A stretch of DNA of 62,518 bases from Clostridia bacterium. Its GTDB lineage: Bacteria; Bacillota; Clostridia; Christensenellales; Aristaeellaceae. Positions within the stretch are counted from its first letter, which is position 1. Each line of letters opens with the position of its first letter. The stretch lies in NCBI GenBank assembly GCA_017410455.1, contig JAFQQT010000057.1:1-62518 (forward strand), given 5' to 3'. This document shows, in pieces, positions 49,135 through 55,995 of the stretch. A model generated the notes under the pieces. That model had not been told where the DNA came from, did not search any database, and saw nothing but the letters and a program-made list of their open reading frames with translations. A program made the position numbers and the translations under genes.

Positions 49135-50595
49135 ATGAAGGGAATCAACCCTGTCATTCACGCCGACTATCCTGATCCGGACGTCGTGCGCGTGGGAGAT
49201 GCATACTACATGAGCTCCACGTCGATGCACATGTTCCCCGGCTGCCAGATCCTTAGCAGCTACGACCTGATGCACTGGGAGCACTGCGGCTATGTCTACG
49301 ATGCGCTGGGCGAAACGGCCCGGCAGCGCATGGACGAGGGCCACATCTACGGCAAGGGCATGTGGGCCTCCTCCCTCAAACACGATGGGCGGCTGTTCCA
49401 CATCGTCTTTACGTCCAATGATACAGGACACTCCTACCACTTCACCGCGGAGGATGCGGCGGGCCCCTGGGTTCGCCAGGAGATGAACGGCTTCTGGTAC
49501 GACCCCGGCCTGCTCTTTGACGATGACGGGCGGGTCTACATCGCCCACGGCAACCGCCACGTCCGCGTGACGGAGCTGACGGCCGACCTCTGCGCAAGGA
49601 AGGCGGACGGGATCGAGTCCACCGTGGTGGTGGACGACAACCCCCGCCTGGGCTGGGAGGGCAGCCACATGCTGAAGCATGACGGCTGGTACTACGTCTT
49701 CTGCATCCACTGGGCGCCGGAGGAGATGCGCGCGATGGGCTGCTTCCGCGCCCGCACGCCCGCAGGCCCCTGGGAGGGCGGCAAGTTCATGGAGCTGGAT
49801 CTGGACGGCCGCCACGCCGGCGTGGCCCAGGGCGGCCCCGTGCAGCTCCACGATGGCAGCTGGGCGCTGTTCCTCTTTCAGGATCACGGCGCGGTGGGGC
49901 GCATCCCGGTGGTGGTTCCCATGCGCTGGGTGGATGGCTGGCCGGTGGTGGATGAAGTCCCCAAACAGCTGGATCTGCCCTCCTCCCGCCCGGAGCACGC
50001 GTACGCGCCGCTGTTCACCTCTGACCCGCTGACGGAGGGCTGGAGCGTGCTGTGGCAGTGGAACCACGAGCCGCACCCGGGCCTGGTGGAAAGCGACGCT
50101 GACGGCCTGCACATCATGACCGACCGCCTCGCCGGGGACTGCACCCAGACCATCAACACCCTGACCCAGCGCTGCTTCGGCCCGGCCATGACGGCAGAGG
50201 TCACCGTGGACGGCAGCGGTCTCAACGTGGGCGACCACGCGGGCCTGTGCGCCCTGCAGGGCTGCTTCAGCCAGCTGGGCCTGACCCGCACGGAGGACGG
50301 CTTCGCCCTCAGCCTCGTCAGCAAGGCTGCGGCAAAGGACGCTGTCCCTGCGGAGGTCGTGCGCATCCCCGCCCCCGGCGCCGCCGTCCGCCTCCGCGCC
50401 GATTTCGATTTTGACGCGGACACGGTGCGCTTCTCCTTCCTCGCGGGCGAAAGCTGGCAGGGCGTGGGAGACACGCACCAGCTGGTCTACCGGCTGGATC
50501 ACTTCATGGGCTGCCGCGTCGGCCTGTTCACCTGTTCCACCCGGGCGTGGGGCGGCAGTGCCTGCTTCCGCGACTTCACCATGGATATCCGCTGA
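49135..50595 (+). CDS. Glycoside hydrolase family 43, cytoplasmic
   Basis: A 486-residue enzyme without signal peptide. The propeller begins NPVIHADYPDPDVVRVGDAY (base Asp in YPDPD), followed by the second Asp in FWYDPGLLFDDDG and the acid Glu in GWEGSHMLKHDGWYYVFC. A C-terminal beta-sandwich (about residues 300-486) includes AGLCALQGCFSQLGLTRTED. Likely removes xylose or arabinose side groups from oligosaccharides; exact specificity unknown. The start is ATG 49135, preceded by AGGAGGTGCCACC (a GTG inside that site is rejected). It lies after a frameshifted LRR gene and 15 bases before a secreted GH43 gene. Confidence 0.9.
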   Translation: MKGINPVIHADYPDPDVVRVGDAYYMSSTSMHMFPGCQILSSYDLMHWEHCGYVYDALGETARQRMDEGHIYGKGMWASSLKHDGRLFHIVFTSNDTGHSYHFTAEDAAGPWVRQEMNGFWYDPGLLFDDDGRVYIAHGNRHVRVTELTADLCARKADGIESTVVVDDNPRLGWEGSHMLKHDGWYYVFCIHWAPEEMRAMGCFRARTPAGPWEGGKFMELDLDGRHAGVAQGGPVQLHDGSWALFLFQDHGAVGRIPVVVPMRWVDGWPVVDEVPKQLDLPSSRPEHAYAPLFTSDPLTEGWSVLWQWNHEPHPGLVESDADGLHIMTDRLAGDCTQTINTLTQRCFGPAMTAEVTVDGSGLNVGDHAGLCALQGCFSQLGLTRTEDGFALSLVSKAAAKDAVPAEVVRIPAPGAAVRLRADFDFDADTVRFSFLAGESWQGVGDTHQLVYRLDHFMGCRVGLFTCSTRAWGGSACFRDFTMDIR

Positions 50596-50610
50596 CAGGG
50601 AGGTAACGAT

Positions 50611-52539
50611 ATGAAGAAGCTCATCATCCTGCTGGCATGTCTGCTGCTGGCCTGTGCCGTGGCCTGCGCCGAGGTGCAGAGCTACGAATCCGACTTCACC
50701 ACAAACACCGACGGCTGGTATGGCCGCGGCTGCTCCGTGCTCATCTGCGCCGATGGCCTCTACGTCGGCGGGCGCACCGCCACGTGGAACTCCCCCGGCC
50801 GCCCCTTCGACCTGGAGCCCGGCACGACCTACGAGATCTCCGTGGAAGTGAAGCAGAGCCAGATCGACTCCGGCCGCTTCATCCTCTCCTGCGAGCGCAA
50901 GCTGGGCGGCGAGACCTCCTATGAGAACATCGCCTTTGCCGAGGTGAAGAAGGGCGAGTGGGCCACCATCTCCGCCACCTGGACGGCGGGCGATTACGAC
51001 TCCTTCATCCTCTATGTGGAGGGCGGCGAGGCCAAGACGAACTTCATCATCCGCAACTTCTGCCTCTACGCGGCAGATGTGGCCCCCGTGGCCGCAGCGG
51101 ACGAGGTGACCTACGAGCCCTTTGTTATGCCCGAAAGCGCGGAGGAGCTGGCCGCGTACTTCGACGCCCTGACCCTGCAGACCGGCTACAAGAAGGCCGG
51201 TAATGGCAATCCCCTCTTCACCCAGCGCTTCGGTGCCGATCCGGGCTACCTGGTCTGGAACGACCGCCTCTATGTCTACACCACCAACGACGTGATCGAG
51301 TACGCCGCCGATGGCACGGTGAAGGAGAACAGCTACGGCCAGGTCAACAAGATCAACTGCATCTCCTCGGCTGACCTGGTCAACTGGACGGATCACGGCG
51401 CGATCCCGGTGGCGGGCCGCAAGGGCATTGCCACCTGGGCCAGCAACTCCTGGGCGCCCTGTGCCGCCCACAAGGTGATCAACGGCGAGGACAAGTTCTT
51501 CCTCTACTGCTGCAACAATGGCAATGGCGTGATCGTCCTCACGGCGGACGACCCAGCCGGCCCCTGGACGGACCCGCTGGGCCATGCCCTCATCTCCCGC
51601 TCCACCCCCAACTGCGCCGATGTGGTGTGGCTCTTTGACCCGGCGGTGTTCGTCGATGAGGACGGCACCGGCTACCTCTACTTCGGCGGCGGCGTGCCTG
51701 CGGGCCAGGACGCCGACCCCGGCACCGCCCGCGTGGTGCAGCTGGGGGAGGACATGATCTCCATCGTCGGCGAACCGCAGGTCATCGACGTGCCCTACCT
51801 CTTTGAGGACAGCGGCATGAACAAGATCGGCGACGCCTACTACTACAGCTACTGCTCCAACTGGAACACGGGCGGCAATCCTTACGGCATGGAGTCCGGC
51901 GCGATCCAGTACATGGTGTCCGACAGCCCCATGGGCCCCTTCACCTACGGCGGGCAGCTCTTCGCCAATCAGGGCAAGTTCTTCGGCCTGTATGGCAACA
52001 ACCATCACTCCATCGTCGAGTTCCGCGATACGTTCTATCTCCTGTACCACAATCGCCCGGTGGAGCAGGCCATGGGCATCACCGGCAACTACCGCAGCCC
52101 GCAGATCGACGTGCTGCCCGTGAATGGCGATGGCTCCCTCGGCCCGGTGAAGGGCACGATGACGGGCGTTGCGCAGCTGATGGCGCTGGATCCCTACCAG
52201 CAGGTTTCCGCGCAGACCATGGCCCGCCAGGCGGGCCTTGAGGTCACCGGCTATGCCGATGCGGCCCTGACCGTTGCCACCACCGGCGACTGGCTGGAGG
52301 TTTCCGGCGCGGATTTCTCCTGCGGCGCGGCGGACTTCACGCTCTGTGCGGCCTCTGAAAACGGCGGCGCGGTGCGCGTGATGGCTGGCGATGCGGTACT
52401 GTGCGAGATCGCCCTGGCGGCGGGCACGGCCATGGGGGAGATCACCGTCCCCTGTGCCTCCGTCAGCGGCCAGACCAATGTCACCCTCGTCTTCGCAGGC
52501 GACGTGACGGCCAGCTGGTGGCAGTTCACCGGCGAGTAA
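50611..52539 (+). CDS. Secreted glycoside hydrolase family 43 with flanking carbohydrate-binding modules
   Basis: A 642-residue exported enzyme. The signal segment ends ACAVACAE, which also resembles a lipobox. An N-terminal CBM4/9-like sandwich (about residues 25-155, YESDFTTNTDGWYGRGCSVL) precedes the GH43 propeller (about 185-500): base Asp in GADPGYLVWNDRLYVYTTND, second Asp in WLFDPAVFVDEDG, acid Glu in LFEDSGMNKIGDAYYYSYC. A C-terminal CBM6-like domain follows (about 535-642). This resembles arabinoxylan-debranching enzymes. It acts outside the cell and probably feeds sugars to the two cytoplasmic GH43 enzymes. ACAGGGAGGTAACGAT precedes the ATG. Confidence 0.88.
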   Translation: MKKLIILLACLLLACAVACAEVQSYESDFTTNTDGWYGRGCSVLICADGLYVGGRTATWNSPGRPFDLEPGTTYEISVEVKQSQIDSGRFILSCERKLGGETSYENIAFAEVKKGEWATISATWTAGDYDSFILYVEGGEAKTNFIIRNFCLYAADVAPVAAADEVTYEPFVMPESAEELAAYFDALTLQTGYKKAGNGNPLFTQRFGADPGYLVWNDRLYVYTTNDVIEYAADGTVKENSYGQVNKINCISSADLVNWTDHGAIPVAGRKGIATWASNSWAPCAAHKVINGEDKFFLYCCNNGNGVIVLTADDPAGPWTDPLGHALISRSTPNCADVVWLFDPAVFVDEDGTGYLYFGGGVPAGQDADPGTARVVQLGEDMISIVGEPQVIDVPYLFEDSGMNKIGDAYYYSYCSNWNTGGNPYGMESGAIQYMVSDSPMGPFTYGGQLFANQGKFFGLYGNNHHSIVEFRDTFYLLYHNRPVEQAMGITGNYRSPQIDVLPVNGDGSLGPVKGTMTGVAQLMALDPYQQVSAQTMARQAGLEVTGYADAALTVATTGDWLEVSGADFSCGAADFTLCAASENGGAVRVMAGDAVLCEIALAAGTAMGEITVPCASVSGQTNVTLVFAGDVTASWWQFTGE

Positions 52540-52560
52540 GACCGACACAATGAATCCCGG

Positions 52561-52595
52561 AGGGCGCGTCTGCCAGCGTGGCGGCGCGCCCTTTT
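52561..52595 (+). terminator. Intrinsic terminator after the GH43 pair
   Basis: AGGGCGCG (52561-52568) pairs with CGCGCCCT (52585-52592), then TTTT. It ends the GH43 unit. Confidence 0.75.
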
Positions 52596-52625
52596 GCCTG
52601 CCGGAACGGGGGAACTCACTTTCTC

Positions 52626-52681
52626 TTTACAAATCAGCAGCGCTGTGCTATGATGAAGTATCATGTGTTGCATTGTATACA
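52626..52681 (+). promoter_or_regulatory. Promoter and TGTATACA operator of the ADP-ribosylglycohydrolase gene
   Basis: -35 TTTACA (52626-52631), 17-base spacer, extended -10 TGCTATGAT (52646-52654), then ATTGTATACA (52672-52681) touching the AGGAGG ribosome site. The -10 and operator match those at 49041-49072. Confidence 0.65.
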
Positions 52682-52694
52682 GGAGGTATCTGCG

Positions 52695-53585
52695 ATGTGC
52701 GTGAATCCTACCCTCCGGGCGTGGGCTGATCCTTCCAGGACGGATCTGACTGTCATGATGGGCGTGGCCTGCGGCGATACCGCGGGGTCCATCTATGAGC
52801 TGCGCAACATCCGCTACAGGCTTGATGACGCGCACCTGATCGCCGAGGGTGCGCATTACACGGATGATACCGTGCTGAGCTGCGCGGTGGCCCGCGGGCT
52901 GCATGCGGGGCTGGCGCATCTGCCGCAGGACTGGATGGCGGCCCCGGAAGCTGAGCAGGTGCTGACGGACGCGGTGCGCCTGGAGCTGCGGCGCTTTGGT
53001 CAGCGGTTCCCGGCGGCGGGATACGGGAGCAAATTCTGCGACTGGATGATGAGCGATGATCCGCAGCCCTACGGCAGCTGGGGCAATGGCTCGGCCATGC
53101 GCGTGTCCTACGCGGGCTGGGTGGCCCGGACCCTTGAGGAAGCGGAAAAGCTGGGCGAGATCTCCGCTGCCGTGACCCACAACCACCCCGAGGGCGTTAA
53201 GGGTGCGGCTGTCGTGGCCGGGTGCATCTTCCTCCTGCGCCAGACCGGGGACAAGGAGGCCGTCCGCGCCTACGCAGGCCGCCATTATGATCTCAACTTC
53301 ACCCTCAACGAGATCCGCGATACCTACACGTTCAACGCCTCCTGCCAGGGGTCCGTGCCCCAGGCCATCGTGGCCTTCCTGGAGGCGGCTGACTTTACCG
53401 ACGCCATCTCCGGCGCCATCTCCATCGGCGGCGACAGCGATACCATCGCCGCCATCGCTGCCAGCCTGGCCGAGGTCATCTACCCCATCCCGGCGGAGAT
53501 GCTGGAGGAAGTGACCGGCCGCATGGACGATCCGCTGCTGGCGGCCATCGCCGGGGCGGTGGAGTTTGCACGGAACCGGGCATAG
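52695..53585 (+). CDS. ADP-ribosylglycohydrolase family protein
   Basis: A 296-residue DraG-type enzyme. Seen: MMGVACGDTAGSIYE near the N-terminus, the metal-binding YTDDTVLSCAVARG, the THNHPEGVKGA segment and the C-terminal metal-binding GGDSDTIAAIAASLAE. Family members remove ADP-ribose from proteins, or act on free ADP-ribose derivatives or nucleosides. AGGAGGTATCTGCG precedes the ATG at 52695; the frame extends upstream but crosses the promoter. The promoter/operator resembles that of the GH43 gene at 49135, suggesting shared control with glycan use. A GNAT gene follows. Confidence 0.9.
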   Translation: MCVNPTLRAWADPSRTDLTVMMGVACGDTAGSIYELRNIRYRLDDAHLIAEGAHYTDDTVLSCAVARGLHAGLAHLPQDWMAAPEAEQVLTDAVRLELRRFGQRFPAAGYGSKFCDWMMSDDPQPYGSWGNGSAMRVSYAGWVARTLEEAEKLGEISAAVTHNHPEGVKGAAVVAGCIFLLRQTGDKEAVRAYAGRHYDLNFTLNEIRDTYTFNASCQGSVPQAIVAFLEAADFTDAISGAISIGGDSDTIAAIAASLAEVIYPIPAEMLEEVTGRMDDPLLAAIAGAVEFARNRA

Positions 53586-53653
53586 GCCGCATGACAACAC
53601 AGGCCGCCTCGCTTTTCCGGGGCGGCCGTTGACGTATACGGGAGGCGCATCGC

Positions 53654-54154
53654 ATGGTTCTCAGGGCGTACCGGCCGGAAGACGCGGCCGTCATCTGCAG
53701 CTGGATCCGGAGCGAGGAGGAGCTGTACCGCTGGTCTGCGGACCGGTTCAACAGGTTCCCGCTGACGGGAGCGGACGTGAACGGCCAGTATGCGCAGCAG
53801 GCGGCGACGGGCCGGTTCTTTCCGCTGATGGCTGCGGATGAGGATGGCCGCCTGCTGGGGCACTTCATCATCCGCTATCCCCGCGAGGATGACGACGACA
53901 CCGTCCGCTTCGGCTTCGTCATCGTGAATCCGGCGATGCGGGGCCGGGGCTGCGGCAGCGGGATGCTCCGCCTTGGCGTGCAGTACGTCAGGGAGCATCT
54001 GCATGCCAGCCGGATTGATCTGGGCGTGTTTGCCGGCAACGAAAACGCCAGACGCTGCTATGAGGCCGTCGGCTTCCGCGAGTATGGCCGGCGGGACTGC
54101 GCGATGCCCATCGGCACGTGGGAATGCATCGACATGGAACTGTTCGTGGACTGA
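53654..54154 (+). CDS. GNAT-family N-acetyltransferase
   Basis: A 166-residue acetyl-CoA-dependent transferase. Seen: N-terminal VLRAYRPEDAAVICSWIRSE, the beta-4 strand FVIVNPAMRGRGCGSGML forming the acetyl-CoA loop (R-G-x-G-C-G), and the C-terminal FAGNENARRCYEAVGFREYG. It matches RimJ/L-type GNATs that acetylate small molecules or protein N-termini; the substrate is not known. GGGAGGCGCATCGC precedes the ATG. A GGCCGCC/GGCGGCC hairpin (53602-53627) separates it from the gene before, so it may use its own promoter. Confidence 0.9.
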   Translation: MVLRAYRPEDAAVICSWIRSEEELYRWSADRFNRFPLTGADVNGQYAQQAATGRFFPLMAADEDGRLLGHFIIRYPREDDDDTVRFGFVIVNPAMRGRGCGSGMLRLGVQYVREHLHASRIDLGVFAGNENARRCYEAVGFREYGRRDCAMPIGTWECIDMELFVD

Positions 54155-54158
54155 ATGG

Positions 54159-54195
54159 AAAGGGCCGCTCCCTGATTTGACGGGAGCGGCCTTTT
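54159..54195. terminator. Bidirectional terminator
   Basis: GGCCGCTCCC (54163-54172) pairs perfectly with GGGAGCGGCC (54182-54191), then TTTT; A-rich on the other side. It ends the GNAT gene and the nagA operon. Confidence 0.85.
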
Positions 54196-54202
54196 GCGTG
54201 CC

Positions 54203-54895
54203 TCAGAAGTAATGGTTCATATCGCTGAAGCGCCGGTAGTGCAGCATATCCGCCGACAGCGCCAGGTGCACGGGCGGCAGCTGGTTGATGCGCCGCAGCG
54301 CCTCCGCCAGTGCGTCCACCATATCGCGCCCATAGCTGCCGGGCTTGTAGTACGCCAGGGTCACATGGGGCGTGAGGGGGTAGTTCAGGCGCACCACATC
54401 CTGATAGCGGGCGTGCAGGGCCATGATGGCCGCGCAGTCCGCCTCCGTGTCCGGCGCGAAGCCCAGGGCCACGCTGCCATTCACCATGTTGAAGGCGGCC
54501 ACGGAGGTCAGGCGGATGGGCGGCGTGATCTCCCGGCGGATATCGCTGAGGATGGCCTCCGCCTGTGCGCCGGTGTGCGCCACGCCGTCTTGCAGGGCCG
54601 CCTCGTCCGTGCCGTTGAGCAGGTCGTGGAGGGTCAGGTGCAGCGTGTCGGTGGAGAGCGGCTCGGCCAGGAACCAGCCGCCAAGGTGGTGCAGCTGCGT
54701 CTGCATGCTGCCGATCATCACCTTGACCGCATCGGGCAGGTCATAGATCATCGTGTTGCCGAAGAAGGGCAGCATCCGCCCGTCCGGCGCGACCTTCTCC
54801 CTGAGGGGTTCGCGGGTGAGGAAGCCGCCCTCCCGCGGCAGGCTGTCATGCATGAAGCCATCCACCCGGGCGTGAAATGCAGCAAGGTTTTCCAT
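54203..54895 (-). CDS. 2H phosphoesterase / LigT (2'-5' RNA ligase)-like protein
   Basis: A 230-residue protein with two HxT motifs typical of 2H phosphoesterases: LHLTLHDLLNG and PHVTLAYYKPG. Such proteins cleave cyclic or 2'-5' phosphodiester bonds in RNA ends or nucleotides. The N-terminal ~50 residues are helical and not shared with short LigT proteins. ATG at 54895 has GGGAGGA 6 bases upstream; the ATG at 54901 overlaps the previous stop (ATGA) but sits directly on the ribosome site. It is last in the nagA/GH2/FliB-like operon and is followed by a terminator. Confidence 0.8.
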   Translation of the reverse strand: MENLAAFHARVDGFMHDSLPREGGFLTREPLREKVAPDGRMLPFFGNTMIYDLPDAVKVMIGSMQTQLHHLGGWFLAEPLSTDTLHLTLHDLLNGTDEAALQDGVAHTGAQAEAILSDIRREITPPIRLTSVAAFNMVNGSVALGFAPDTEADCAAIMALHARYQDVVRLNYPLTPHVTLAYYKPGSYGRDMVDALAEALRRINQLPPVHLALSADMLHYRRFSDMNHYF

Positions 54896-54897
54896 CG

Positions 54898-55995
54898 TCA
54901 TTCCTCCCAGAGCGTGTCCAGCAGCGCGGCGATGTTCTCCTCCGAGTACTCGATCTCGGCGGAGTACATGCGGGCCAGGTCGATGCAGTCCTCCGGCGTG
55001 CAGCCCGGCTTTGCGGCGCACAGGGCCATCAGCATGCGCGTGGACAGCACGCAGAAGGCGACCCGGCCGGGGACGTCCTCGTCCTCCATCGCGCCGGGGA
55101 GATGCCGGTAGAGCAGGTACGCGCAGAAGTTCGCCAGGGGCACATCCAGCGCGGGGGACAGCGCATGCTGCGCTCCGGCGAGGCTGTCCAGCGCCGCATC
55201 CCACGCGGGATCGAGCCGCTCCAGCTCGCGGTAGATCTGCGGCCAGTTCATTTCCGGAATGGGCAGCCCGCCCAGCATCAGCACCTCGTCCAGCCGCTCC
55301 TGCAGGGGCGTGTCATGCTCCTGCATAAGGGTGATCAGCGTGTCGCGGATGGCCAGCAGGGCCTCATCCTCCTCGTCCAGCGCGTCATCCGCGCCGTCGT
55401 CCTCCAGGGTGAGGAGCTCCATGGGCGTTTCGCGGGTGAGGATGAGCCGCGCGGCCTCCTCGCAGCACAGGCCCAGACCGCCCTCTGTTCTCGGCCATCC
55501 CTCGGCACAGGGCCGAGTGCTGGCTACGCTCGGCGATTGCAAGCAATCGCTGTCGCTAGTCGGGCTTTGCCCGACCTTTGTTCTCGGCCATCCCTCGGCA
55601 CAGGGCCGAGTGCTGGCTACGCTCGGCGATTGCAAGCAATCGCTGTCGCTAGTCGGGCTATGCCCGACCTTCGACTGTCCCCAGAAATTCCGGAATCGCG
55701 GGTGATCAGCGCAGATCTGGCACAGCGCGCTCTCGCCCAGCTGGGTGATCAGGTCGCACAGGCCGCTCGGATTCAGCATCGCGCAGCGTCCATCCGCGCA
55801 GAGGCGGAAAACGGGGTATTCTCCGCTGTCGTCGATGGCGGCGTTTAGCCGCTCGCCGAATGCGCCGGGGACACGGCGGTACTGCTCCCGCGTGTCCGGG
55901 TCGATGTCGATCTCCCAGCCGATGCAGCAGCTGTGGCGGCACTTGTCCGCGATGCAGCGGAATTCAGGGTAGTAATCGGGAGCAATCAGCTTCAT
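54898..55995 (-). CDS. FliB-like (lysine-N-methylase type) Fe-S cluster protein with a repeat insertion
   Basis: A 365-residue protein of the FliB/YkgJ-like group. The N-terminus has the Cys cluster FRCIADKCRHSCCIGWEIDID, with further cysteines in LCADGRCAML, GLCDL and LCQICADHPRFRN. FliB methylates flagellin lysines in Salmonella; clostridial relatives are mostly uncharacterised and no flagellar gene lies near. Residues about 108-170 are two tandem 31-residue repeats (GWPRTKVGQSPTSDSD type) inserted just before the conserved GLGLCCEEAARLIL; the flanks read as normal family sequence. The start overlaps the GH2 stop (ATGA) with GGAGG upstream. It follows GH2 in the operon. Confidence 0.85.
   Translation of the reverse strand: MKLIAPDYYPEFRCIADKCRHSCCIGWEIDIDPDTREQYRRVPGAFGERLNAAIDDSGEYPVFRLCADGRCAMLNPSGLCDLITQLGESALCQICADHPRFRNFWGQSKVGHSPTSDSDCLQSPSVASTRPCAEGWPRTKVGQSPTSDSDCLQSPSVASTRPCAEGWPRTEGGLGLCCEEAARLILTRETPMELLTLEDDGADDALDEEDEALLAIRDTLITLMQEHDTPLQERLDEVLMLGGLPIPEMNWPQIYRELERLDPAWDAALDSLAGAQHALSPALDVPLANFCAYLLYRHLPGAMEDEDVPGRVAFCVLSTRMLMALCAAKPGCTPEDCIDLARMYSAEIEYSEENIAALLDTLWEE
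55491..55672 (-). repeat. Tandem 2 x 93-bp palindromic element inside a coding gene
   Basis: Two copies with exact 93-base period (31 codons) lie within the FliB-like gene. Each has CTCGGC...GCCGAG, GCGATTGCAAGCAATCGC (55533-55550 and 55626-55643) and GTCGGGC...GCCCGAC hairpins. The element matches 2491-2574, on the same strand and in the same reading frame. Confidence 0.85.

Noticed and set aside
48961-49175. C-terminal extension of the leucine-rich protein to 49175
   Set aside because: It overlaps the GH43 start, looks random and is better explained by a single-base frameshift.
49051-52548. 1165-codon antisense frame over the two GH43 genes
   Set aside because: Both GH43 genes have intact catalytic motifs on the plus strand; the antisense frame is low-complexity.
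55487-55672. Transposon insertion with target duplication in the FliB-like gene
   Set aside because: No transposase, no terminal inverted repeats in the insertion-sequence sense and no clear target duplication; a palindromic element fits better.
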